Shown piece by piece: positions 16,094 to 22,932 of a stretch of DNA of 25,007 bases. Each line of letters begins with the position of its first letter. Within the stretch, counting starts at the first letter, position 1. Position numbers and translations under genes: made by a program. The notes beneath the pieces were generated by a model. It saw only the letters and a list, made by a program, of their open reading frames with translations, did no database searches and was not told the origin of the DNA. This DNA comes from Thermoplasmatales archaeon UBA509 (GTDB lineage: Archaea; Thermoplasmatota; Thermoplasmata; Thermoplasmatales; Thermoplasmataceae): positions 1 through 25,007 of the forward strand of contig DAJC01000052.1 in assembly GCA_002498845.1 (NCBI GenBank), given 5' to 3'.

Positions 16094-17368
16094 TTACTTT
16101 ACTTCAACCTCAATGCACTGCCCTGCAGCCACAGTTTGCCCCATGTCCCTTATGGCAAATCTTCCAAGCTGCGGGATGTCTGAGACTTTTTCTATTACGA
16201 AGGGACGATCCGGAACAATTTTAACGATTGCTATGTCCCCGGTTTTTATGAAGTCAGGGTGATCCTTAAGCGTTGTTCCATCCTTTGGATTCAGTGTCTT
16301 CACTATCTCGTCAAATCTGCATGCTATCTGTGTGGTGTGAACATGGAACACAGGCTTGTATCCATTTGCAATAACACTTGGATGGTTAAGCACGACGACC
16401 TGGGCAGTGAAACCTTTCACCACTGTTGGCGGGGAGCTCACTGGACCGCATACGTCACCCCTCTTGATGTCATTCTTTGCAATGCCCCTTACGTTGAATC
16501 CAATGTTGTCTCCAGGTTCGGCCTGTTGCATTGTTTCATGGTGCATTTCAATTGACTTGACTTCTCCCTGCTTGTCTGCGGGTTCGAATATGACCTTGTC
16601 TCCAATCTTAACTATTCCGGTTTCAACCCTGCCAACAGGAACCGTGCCGATACCGGTGATTGAATAAACATCCTGTATGGGGAGCCTGAGTGGCTTGTTT
16701 GTGGGTTTTTCCGGGGGCTTCAGCGCATCCAGTGCTTCCAGGAGCGTTGGGCCGTTGTACCATTTAAGATTTTCTGATTTCTTGACGATGTTGTCGCCCT
16801 TGTATCCGCTGATCGGGATGATCGGAACATTCTTGTAACCTATGGAACCAAGAAGTTTTTCAACCTCCTTCTTAACTTCTTCATATCTCTGCTGATTGTA
16901 AGGAGGCTGCACTGCATCCATCTTGTTTATGAGAATGATAAGCTGCTGAACACCAAGTGTTCTGGCAAGGAAAGCATGCTCCCTTGTCTGAGCCATTACG
17001 CCCTCGCCCTCTCTTGCTGATACTACCAGCATGGCTGCATCAGCCTGGCTGGTTCCAGTTATCATGTTTTTTACGAAGTCTCTGTGTCCAGGAGCATCAA
17101 TGAGCGTGAAATAGTACTTGTCAGTCTCGAATTTCCTGTGGGAAAGATCTATTGTGACCCCTCTCTCCCTCTCTTCCTTGTACCTGTCCATGACCCATGC
17201 AAACTCAAATGTTGCCTTGCCCTTCTCTTCGGCCTGCTTTCTGTATTCCTCAATAATATGAGACGGAATCTCCCCATGCTCAAAGAGAAGCCTGCCTACA
17301 AGCGTTGACTTTCCATGATCTACGTGTCCGATGGTTACCAAGTTTATGTGTGGTTTCTGCGTTGCCAT
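16094..17368 (-). CDS. tuf: Translation elongation factor EF-1 alpha
   Basis: GTPase that delivers aminoacyl-tRNA to the ribosomal A site. The G-domain motifs are GHVDHGKST from residue 14, DAPGHRDF, and NKMD. Domains II and III follow, including [11 protein letters not shown] and [17 protein letters not shown]. 424 aa is typical for archaeal EF-1A. ATG 17368 is preceded by a GGTGA ribosome site six to seven bases upstream and a TATA box at 17406-17413, giving a leader of about 15 nt. It is the first gene of EF-1A/uS10, with EF-2 downstream. It is divergent from the LigB-like gene. Confidence 0.98.
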   Translation of the reverse strand: MATQKPHINLVTIGHVDHGKSTLVGRLLFEHGEIPSHIIEEYRKQAEEKGKATFEFAWVMDRYKEERERGVTIDLSHRKFETDKYYFTLIDAPGHRDFVKNMITGTSQADAAMLVVSAREGEGVMAQTREHAFLARTLGVQQLIILINKMDAVQPPYNQQRYEEVKKEVEKLLGSIGYKNVPIIPISGYKGDNIVKKSENLKWYNGPTLLEALDALKPPEKPTNKPLRLPIQDVYSITGIGTVPVGRVETGIVKIGDKVIFEPADKQGEVKSIEMHHETMQQAEPGDNIGFNVRGIAKNDIKRGDVCGPVSSPPTVVKGFTAQVVVLNHPSVIANGYKPVFHVHTTQIACRFDEIVKTLNPKDGTTLKDHPDFIKTGDIAIVKIVPDRPFVIEKVSDIPQLGRFAIRDMGQTVAAGQCIEVEVK

Positions 17369-17405
17369 TTATTTTCACCTAATCTTCTATCAGATTCTAT
17401 CCGCG

Positions 17406-17413
17406 CATATAAG
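17406..17413 (-). promoter_or_regulatory. Promoter of EF-1A/uS10
   Basis: CTTATATG on the minus strand, centred about 41 bp before ATG 17368. This would yield a leader of about 15 nt that carries GGTGA (17375-17379). A second AT-rich box (CTATATATTG, about 17463-17472) farther upstream may be an additional promoter. Confidence 0.5.
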
Positions 17414-17516
17414 GACTCATATCTAGTGTGTCCTTAAAGACTTAACCGGAATAGTCAGGACAATATATAGACTTTTTCAAAACCGTTTATATGCTCCTGT
17501 GGATAGTCCAGATATG

Positions 17517-17525
17517 ATTTTATTA
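17517..17525 (+). promoter_or_regulatory. TATA box of the LigB-like gene
   Basis: TTTTATTAT centred about 24 bp upstream of GTG 17545. The intervening ATG at 17534 stops after seven codons, so GTG is the plausible leaderless start. A second box (TTTATATG, 17486-17493) lies further upstream. Confidence 0.45.
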
Positions 17526-17544
17526 TTCTTTGTAATGTTTTCCT

Positions 17545-18318
17545 GTGACTTTATCTAATGTGTATGTTATCCCGCACGGGGACGAGCTTATAGATGTTCC
17601 AGACCAGGATTCCAGGAAGATGCAGGATATGATCAGGAGCCTGTCAAGAAGTGATGACTCTGAAACCGTTGTTATTCTCAGCCCCCATGGCATAAGGATC
17701 TCGGATTCTGTTGGGGTTGTTACAACTGAGTACTCCAAAGGTGATCAGGTATTCGGAAGAAAAAGGGTTCGACGAAGGTTCAGGAATGATGTTTCTCTGG
17801 CCACTGAGATAGCCGGATCCATACCGGGATTTACCAGGTCAGTATCATTCATCACTTCTTCCGGCCCTAAATCAGAATTTCCACTTGACTTTGGGACGTT
17901 GATACCGTTATCGTTCTTCAAGCCTGAGAGGGTTGTGCTTATAGGACAGCCAAGGGTGCGGGACAGGGAGAAGCTTATGAGATTCGGCAGGGCCCTTTAT
18001 TCAGCGGTATCAGACCGCGATTATGGTGTATCAGTAATTTTCAGTGCAGATCAGGCTCACACGCATGCACGTGACGGACCGTATGGATTTTCGGAAAGTG
18101 CAGCAGAATACGAGAGCATTGTTGTCAGTGCAATAAAGTCAAACGATTTCTCAAGCCTGTCAAAAATTACCGATAAGATGATAGATGAAGCAAAACCAGA
18201 CAGCTTCTGGAATATGATGATACTGAAAGGTTTCATTGAAGCCAGCAGGATCTCACTTGTATACGACTTCAGCTATGTTGAACATTATTTTGGGATGCTG
18301 CTTGCCCATTCTGCCTGA
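17545..18318 (+). CDS. Class III extradiol dioxygenase / MEMO-like (LigB family) protein
   Basis: A 257-aa single-domain LigB-fold protein. Candidate metal ligands occur where the family has them: H11 in VIPHGDE, H48 in ILSPHG, and H172/H174 in SADQAHTHARDGPYGF. FPLDFGTLIPLSFF (112-125) matches the conserved D/E-x-G-x-x-VPL segment. True dioxygenases open aromatic rings using Fe(II); the archaeal MEMO-like members have no settled activity and often neighbour AMMECR1 and a radical-SAM gene, neither of which is here. The start is GTG 17545, chosen from the leaderless promoter spacing. The gene is divergent from EF-1A and transcribed toward the small membrane peptide. Enzymatic activity is uncertain. 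Confidence 0.75.
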   Translation: MTLSNVYVIPHGDELIDVPDQDSRKMQDMIRSLSRSDDSETVVILSPHGIRISDSVGVVTTEYSKGDQVFGRKRVRRRFRNDVSLATEIAGSIPGFTRSVSFITSSGPKSEFPLDFGTLIPLSFFKPERVVLIGQPRVRDREKLMRFGRALYSAVSDRDYGVSVIFSADQAHTHARDGPYGFSESAAEYESIVVSAIKSNDFSSLSKITDKMIDEAKPDSFWNMMILKGFIEASRISLVYDFSYVEHYFGMLLAHSA

Positions 18319-18335
18319 AATTCATGAGGAATAAA

Positions 18336-18343
18336 TTTATACT
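18336..18343 (+). promoter_or_regulatory. TATA box of the 30-aa membrane peptide gene
   Basis: TTTATACT, near-consensus, centred about 24 bp upstream of ATG 18363. It follows the LigB-like stop by 18 bp and supports the small gene as an independent leaderless unit. Confidence 0.55.
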
Positions 18344-18362
18344 TTTCGTGGATTACTATCAT

Positions 18363-18455
18363 ATGACGACGGATCATAAGATCATAGCCATACTTGTCAT
18401 ATGCGCCCTGGTGACCGCCATTTTTGGCTACGCAGTTGTGTCGAATCCGTTCTGA
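18363..18455 (+). CDS. Small single-span membrane peptide, 30 aa
   Basis: A 30-codon frame starting with ATG and ending in TGA. The first six residues are polar/charged (MTTDHK). They are followed by about 20 continuous hydrophobic residues (IIAILVICALVTAIFGYAVV) and a short SNPF tail, the architecture of a one-helix membrane protein with a charged N-terminus. A near-consensus TATA box sits at leaderless distance, the same layout as the neighbouring verified-type genes. The gene fills an otherwise empty 213-bp gap between the LigB-like and phosphoglucose isomerase genes. Function is unknown. Candidates are a small subunit of a respiratory complex or a membrane regulator; nothing in the sequence decides. 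It could also be a cleaved or unconserved chance frame, but the promoter and composition together make that less likely. Confidence 0.55.
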   Translation: MTTDHKIIAILVICALVTAIFGYAVVSNPF

Positions 18456-18502
18456 TAGCCATATCATCTTAATTTTTATGGCAGAGCATAATCTTCCGGA
18501 CT

Positions 18503-18510
18503 AAATATAT
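18503..18510 (+). promoter_or_regulatory. TATA box of phosphoglucose/phosphomannose isomerase
   Basis: AAATATAT centred about 25 bp upstream of ATG 18532 with no Shine-Dalgarno between, so the transcript is probably leaderless. Confidence 0.6.
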
Positions 18511-18531
18511 AAGATCAAATCATTCTGCTGC

Positions 18532-19458
18532 ATGAACTTTTCAGATGAGCTGAAAACACTGAAGAAACAGGTGCAGTCGGAGGAAGAAATTAACATTGAT
18601 ACATCCGGCGTTGATAAAATAATAATATCCGGCATGGGTGGATCTGGAATTGTTGGAAATATCTTTTCGGAACTATATGACAGAAAACCCGTAACGGTTG
18701 TTTCAGATTATGGTATCCCATCCTTTGCGGATGAAAAGACTCTTTTCATTGCAATCAGCTACTCAGGCAACACGGAGGAAACCCTTTCCACAGTTAAAAT
18801 GGCCCGGGAGAAGGGATGCAAAATCGTGGCGATAACCTCAGGCGGTAAGATAGGGGCCAGCGTTGATAATAAGGTTCTGATCCCGGCCGGTATTCAGCCA
18901 AGATCTGCGCTGGGGTACATGTTGATGCCACTTTTGAATACCTTTCTTAAGCCATCAAGCCAGGAAAGGAATGCAACCGCTGCAATGATAGGCGCCATTG
19001 ATGAGGACAACAGCGACATGGAATCTCTGGCCCGTGAAATATGGTCCGGCAAACTTATTCCTGTAATACTGGGCTTTTCTCCATTCAAGTGGGTAGCATA
19101 CCGCTGGAAGACACAGTTCAATGAAAACTCCAAAATACTTGCCTTCAGCAATTATTTTCCAGAGTTGAATCACAACGAGACAATGCCATACCGCGGCACA
19201 TACAGAAAAGATGAGTTCAAATTCATCGTTATTGGGCACCCGGAAAATATGAGAATAGAGGAGAGAATCAAATGGACATCGTCTCTCACTTCCACTCCTT
19301 TCCACAGGGTGGATGTCAGGGGCAAATATCTGCTTGACACGCTGTTTGGCTTGATACACAAGGGAGATTACCTCACATATCACCTGGCAAAACTTTTGAA
19401 TGTTGATCCAACAGACGTATCACTGATTGAGGAGCTGAAGAAGAAGTTGAGCCGTTAA
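18532..19458 (+). CDS. Bifunctional phosphoglucose/phosphomannose isomerase
   Basis: Interconverts glucose-6-P (and mannose-6-P) with fructose-6-P in the cytosol. The 308-aa length and two SIS-type sugar-isomerase lobes are those of the archaeal PGI/PMI family. Phosphate-binding GMGGSG is at 34-39, SYSGNTEET lies at about 77-85, and the active-site segment ELNHNETMPY has a candidate catalytic glutamate at about 216. GLIHKGDYLTYHLA near 280 supplies the conserved histidine region. The start is ATG 18532, with a leaderless promoter. Its stop shares the palindromic TTAA with the stop of the convergent NFACT gene (4-bp overlap at 19455-19458). Confidence 0.9.
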   Translation: MNFSDELKTLKKQVQSEEEINIDTSGVDKIIISGMGGSGIVGNIFSELYDRKPVTVVSDYGIPSFADEKTLFIAISYSGNTEETLSTVKMAREKGCKIVAITSGGKIGASVDNKVLIPAGIQPRSALGYMLMPLLNTFLKPSSQERNATAAMIGAIDEDNSDMESLAREIWSGKLIPVILGFSPFKWVAYRWKTQFNENSKILAFSNYFPELNHNETMPYRGTYRKDEFKFIVIGHPENMRIEERIKWTSSLTSTPFHRVDVRGKYLLDTLFGLIHKGDYLTYHLAKLLNVDPTDVSLIEELKKKLSR

Positions 19459-21287
19459 TCCACCACCCGGGAGCCGCCAGGTGGAAGTATCCCCTCTATT
19501 TCTTCTTTCTCGATGCCGAGCCTCTTTGCAATCTCTCCGGCAACCTGCTGCCTCTTCGTGTCTCCCGGTACGATGTGCACATTCCTGTCACCATTTTTGC
19601 CTTCTGGAAAAGTAGGATGGATCATGGGTATCATTGTTCCACGTGATTCATACATTGATATGTAAAGGTCCATTGGCAGATCGAAATAATAATTCCTCTT
19701 CCCTCTGACAATCCATGATCCTGTTGTGACAAACTCTCCTGATTCTGGCGTTTTACTTACCTGGGATGGCAATACCCAGTAAGCGGTGCCTGATGAAAGG
19801 CCAGCAGACCATGCCCTTGAGAACGCTACAGAGAAGTTGCAAGCTTCGCGAAGTGTGCTATCACCTGGCTGGTTCTCCCCCTCTACCTTGATAACCGTAC
19901 TGGGTGCCCCGTATACTTCAGCGTGCACGTATATGTCGTGGTCCTTCAGGTGCCTCTTGACTATTTTTTCATTGCTCTTTGCATCCCTTCCGGCAATGAC
20001 CAGAAAACCCTCCGACGAAACAAACCAGTGGTATGTTTCAAACCATTCCCGTCTCCTTGCCTTCTTCACAGGCTGGGCCTGTTTCATAACCGCCCTGTCT
20101 GTATCCTCTATGGCCTTCATGGCGCCCTCAATTTTGCTCTTAAATTCCTTTGATCTGGCAAAATAGTCGCTGGCATTCTGTCCTGCTGTTCTGTCAAGGT
20201 TGAGCTCGAACTCCTGGCCTGAGGCTTCCAAGGTCACAATTCGCTTGGCGGGATCGAACGACTTCACCCTGAATCCTGAATAGATCTGTCCCTTATCGAT
20301 CTTTCCAGAAGATGAGAACGACCGTGACATCTGGCGTATGATTCCGTCTATCCTGGAAACATCTGCCATTATGGCTTTCCCCGCCTCTGTGTATATGGAT
20401 CTCTTGATTTTGAATTCCTCGATGCTTTTCTTCATTGATTCCAGGCGCCTGGAAAGATGATCCTCATCGCTTTCCTTGGGGAAGTGGTTCTTTATGAAAT
20501 CCACCATGCCCTCGTTCAGATCGCCGTATATTGTTGTTGGCAGTATCTGCAGATGTTTCATTTCAATGGGTGAAAGCAGATTCTGCTTCTCAAAGAAATA
20601 CCCTTTTCCCAGTTCCGCCTCTGCAAGGATGGATGAAAATTCATCCCGGATCTTTTTGGATTCACCGGAAATTTCTCTGGACGGAAGGGCCTTATCAATG
20701 TTGATCCGGTAGAGCAATTCTTCAGCGATGTCACCACCCAGGTTCATTCTGGTTGCCAGAGTTTGCACCGCAGAAGCCTTGCTGCTTTCCAGAACGGAGC
20801 GTATTTCAGTTTCCCCCATAAGAAGTGGATCCACAAGTGATGGAGGAACGTATTTTTCTCCTTTCAGGATTTTTCGGTTTTTCCATTCTCTCTGCTCAGT
20901 TGCAAATTCAATCTTCCCCTCATTCGTCACAATGAGGTTCCCATCCCTGAACATTTCAAGGATAATTTCCTGGCCGGTATGGAGAGTGAGCTTCACAACC
21001 CGGTCAAAATTGATCTGCTCTACCTTGATTATGCGCCTCTCTGAAAGAATTTTCCTGAGGAGCATTGAAAGTGGTGTGGCTTCATCGGGCCTCTCTCCAT
21101 CGTAGAATATTATGCCTTTGGATAGTGATATCATGAGGTAATTTTTTCCGGTTTCCGACCCGTATAGCTGAAGTACGAAATCACTGGTGCCGGACTGATA
21201 TACCTTTTTAATGAATGACCCCTCAATTCTGAAGGAATATCTTTTCAAGAAAGCATAGAAGTCCAGAGAAGATGGCTTTGGATTCAT
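19455..21287 (-). CDS. NFACT/Rqc2-family ribosome quality-control protein (RqcH-like)
   Basis: Homologue of eukaryotic NEMF/Rqc2 and bacterial RqcH, which bind peptidyl-tRNA on split large ribosomal subunits and add C-terminal tails to stalled nascent chains. The N-terminal NFACT-N (FbpA-like) domain begins SSLDFYAFLKRYSFRIEGSF. The middle, about residues 250-400, is helical/coiled-coil (SRRLESMKKSIEEFKIKRSI). The C-terminal NFACT-R domain starts near residue 415 with ETYHWFVSSEGFLVIAGRDA and DHDIYVHAEVYGAPSTVIKV. 610 aa is usual for archaeal members. A TATA-like box at 21311-21318 is centred 27 bp before ATG 21287. It is single gene and convergent with the isomerase. Tailing activity in this organism is inference. 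Confidence 0.92.
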   Translation of the reverse strand: MNPKPSSLDFYAFLKRYSFRIEGSFIKKVYQSGTSDFVLQLYGSETGKNYLMISLSKGIIFYDGERPDEATPLSMLLRKILSERRIIKVEQINFDRVVKLTLHTGQEIILEMFRDGNLIVTNEGKIEFATEQREWKNRKILKGEKYVPPSLVDPLLMGETEIRSVLESSKASAVQTLATRMNLGGDIAEELLYRINIDKALPSREISGESKKIRDEFSSILAEAELGKGYFFEKQNLLSPIEMKHLQILPTTIYGDLNEGMVDFIKNHFPKESDEDHLSRRLESMKKSIEEFKIKRSIYTEAGKAIMADVSRIDGIIRQMSRSFSSSGKIDKGQIYSGFRVKSFDPAKRIVTLEASGQEFELNLDRTAGQNASDYFARSKEFKSKIEGAMKAIEDTDRAVMKQAQPVKKARRREWFETYHWFVSSEGFLVIAGRDAKSNEKIVKRHLKDHDIYVHAEVYGAPSTVIKVEGENQPGDSTLREACNFSVAFSRAWSAGLSSGTAYWVLPSQVSKTPESGEFVTTGSWIVRGKRNYYFDLPMDLYISMYESRGTMIPMIHPTFPEGKNGDRNVHIVPGDTKRQQVAGEIAKRLGIEKEEIEGILPPGGSRVVD

Positions 21288-21310
21288 TTAATCCGGATTG
21301 CATTATTGGT

Positions 21311-21318
21311 AATATATG
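21311..21318 (-). promoter_or_regulatory. TATA box of the NFACT gene
   Basis: CATATATT on the minus strand, centred about 27 bp upstream of ATG 21287. It indicates a leaderless single-gene transcript. The DNA from about 21319 to 21500 contains no gene that I can support. Confidence 0.55.
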
Positions 21319-21504
21319 ATTCCAGGAGTAACACTGTCATTATTTCTCAACTTCAGCGGGACAAATGTTTGCGGATAGTACCTGTCACAGGGGGTTGATG
21401 GCACATGAGATTGTTATACCCATCACATGAGCATAATTCATTTAGAATGTTCATCAGGTGGAAAATTCAAACGGACCTCTGCTGCGTGCATTCATACAGT
21501 CAAG

Positions 21505-21512
21505 TATTTAAG
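21505..21512 (+). promoter_or_regulatory. TATA box of the CoxG-like gene
   Basis: TATTTAAG centred about 33 bp upstream of ATG 21542. Transcription would begin near 21534, giving a leader of about 8 nt that excludes the in-frame TTG at 21518. Confidence 0.45.
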
Positions 21513-21541
21513 CACTGTTGAAATCAAAAAATGAGGAAACT

Positions 21542-21982
21542 ATGGATTTCAATGGAACATTTGAGCTGAACACGTCCATGGACAACATATACCGCTTTGT
21601 CATGGACCCTGAAAAACTGGCCTCCTGCATTCCAGGACTGAAGAAGATGGAAAAGATTTCAGATACTGAGTTCACTGTGCTGGTCAAGGTCGGTATAGCT
21701 TTCATAAAGGAGGATTTCAACATAAAATTCACTGTGCTGGAAAGCGAGCCGCCTTCACACGCTAGGCTGGCAGGCGTGGGTGCCGGCAAAAGTGGCACCG
21801 TGGACATAACGGCAGATATGCATCTCACCGAGAATGACGGAAAAAGCACTATGTTGTGGACTGCTCAGGCAAACGTAGGTGGAAAGATCGGATCCATGGG
21901 ACAGCGGCTTATTACTGGACAGGCTGAAAAGATCATCAACCAGATGTTCAAAGGGATAAAGGAAGCACTTGAACCGAACTGA
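21542..21982 (+). CDS. CoxG-like SRPBCC-domain protein
   Basis: Small helix-grip (START/Bet v1-like) protein of about 146 aa, similar to CoxG, the 'carbon monoxide dehydrogenase subunit G'. MDFNGTFELNTSMDNIYRFV, then MDPEKLASCIPGLKKME, is the canonical N-terminus of the family. I start at ATG 21542 because family members begin here and because GAGGA lies upstream; the TTG at 21518 would add eight residues. The core has the strand pattern around TVLESEPPSHARLAGVGAGKSG, then GKIGSMGQRLITGQAEKII, followed by a C-terminal helix. CoxG is tied to membrane attachment or maturation of molybdenum CO dehydrogenases, but many homologues occur without cox genes, as here. Ligand and role are unknown. Confidence 0.85.
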   Translation: MDFNGTFELNTSMDNIYRFVMDPEKLASCIPGLKKMEKISDTEFTVLVKVGIAFIKEDFNIKFTVLESEPPSHARLAGVGAGKSGTVDITADMHLTENDGKSTMLWTAQANVGGKIGSMGQRLITGQAEKIINQMFKGIKEALEPN

Positions 21983-22517
21983 TGCTGACGGAGGCTCAGA
22001 CAAAAATCTCAACGCAGCAGTTCAGCAGGGAAATAGTACTTTTTTTATTTTTTTCACCCTGCCTGTTGAAGACCATGTGAAGAAGAAGATTTCGACGGAG
22101 CTGCTGCCCTATGGAAGAACCGAATTCCCAGAGTTCACTCCACTGTGGAATCCCGATAATGCACCGGATTTGAGGCAGAGCAATGAATCATCCAGACTGG
22201 TAGCCATAGCCGACAGGCAAATCTCCCCTGACTTGATTCAGATGCAGACAGAAAAGCAAACACTCCACAGTGTTGTGTTGATAAACCCTGAATTCAGGAG
22301 TGATGTTGGCAGGAAACTCCACCTTCTGGAGATTCCAGTACTGATTATATCATCAGCAGAGCTGAACTGGGCACTGAGATCTCAGGCAATATCATATCAC
22401 GATCTCATATCCGGATCTGAGATGGTAAACGTAAGGTCCTCTGCAATCAATCCCCTGCTGGAGCTTAAGTCCCAAGTTTTTAATGCCATTATCAAATTCG
22501 AGAAAAATGCCTTCTAA
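21969..22517 (+). CDS. Hypothetical protein, degenerate alpha/beta-hydrolase-like
   Basis: Not securely recognised. Codon use looks genuine from about 22060 onward. The C-terminal half resembles the end of alpha/beta hydrolases: strand VVLINPEF, then IPVLIISSAELNWALRSQAI, and a final SAINPLLELKSQVFNAIIKF that aligns by eye with the usual 'GHxPxxExPxxFxxxIxxF' tail. The catalytic histidine position is N, and no G-x-S-x-G elbow exists, so a catalytic triad is absent. The start is uncertain. TTG 21969, behind GGA and overlapping CoxG by 14 bp, gives 182 aa. GTG 22077, just after a T-rich run, gives about 146 aa and omits a compositionally odd N-terminus. It is followed by an overlapping thioesterase. 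It may be a non-catalytic relative or a remnant. Confidence 0.55.
   Translation: MNRTDADGGSDKNLNAAVQQGNSTFFIFFTLPVEDHVKKKISTELLPYGRTEFPEFTPLWNPDNAPDLRQSNESSRLVAIADRQISPDLIQMQTEKQTLHSVVLINPEFRSDVGRKLHLLEIPVLIISSAELNWALRSQAISYHDLISGSEMVNVRSSAINPLLELKSQVFNAIIKFEKNAF
22040..22054 (+). terminator. T-rich run after the CoxG-like gene
   Basis: Seven T, one A, seven T, starting 58 bp after the CoxG stop. Such U-rich tracts terminate archaeal transcription. The same AT-run could instead act as a weak TATA-like element for a start at GTG 22077. It lies within the longer version of the downstream reading frame, where it encodes an unusual TFFIFF. Confidence 0.35.
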
Positions 22518-22932
22518 GACCGTTTTAACTAAAATCCAGGTAAGATACGGAGACCTTGATCCTCTTGGCCACGTAAACAATGCTGCTTATCTATCATATC
22601 TAGAGATGGGCAGGATGAAATTTCTGAGGGAGAACCTTCCGGAGTATGATCCTATGATGGCCAACATCGTACTGGCACGAATTGAGATTGATTTCAAGAA
22701 ATCCATTATGCTGGACGATGCCATTACTCTTGAAACATCAATCGAATCCATGGGGAGGACCAGTGTCAGATTCCTGCAGAGGATAGTTGCCGATTCCAGT
22801 GGAGAACCATATTCCGTCGCAAAAGTTACAGCTGTATTCATTGACAGAAACAGAAGGCCTGTTCCAGTTCCAGAGGCCATCAGAAATACCTGTTCAGACG
22901 GGAGTGGAAATATAGGCAATCCATCCCATTGA
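22507..22932 (+). CDS. Acyl-CoA thioesterase (4HBT hotdog family)
   Basis: Hydrolyses an acyl-CoA to acid and CoA; the chain length is unknown. The single hotdog domain (about 141 aa) carries the 4HBT/YbgC signature VRYGDLDPLGHVNNAAYLSY with the catalytic aspartate in DPLGHVNN. It is followed by a helix and strands including RIEIDFKKSIMLDD and RTSVRFLQRI. I use ATG 22507, which gives the usual MPSKTVLTKIQVRYGD start; ATG 22483 adds eight residues deep inside the upstream gene. It overlaps the upstream reading frame by 11 bp, so translation is probably coupled. Its 3' end overlaps the convergent CPBP-like gene by 39 bp, an uncommon sense-antisense coding overlap. Association with the CoxG-like gene is unexplained. 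Confidence 0.87.
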   Translation: MPSKTVLTKIQVRYGDLDPLGHVNNAAYLSYLEMGRMKFLRENLPEYDPMMANIVLARIEIDFKKSIMLDDAITLETSIESMGRTSVRFLQRIVADSSGEPYSVAKVTAVFIDRNRRPVPVPEAIRNTCSDGSGNIGNPSH

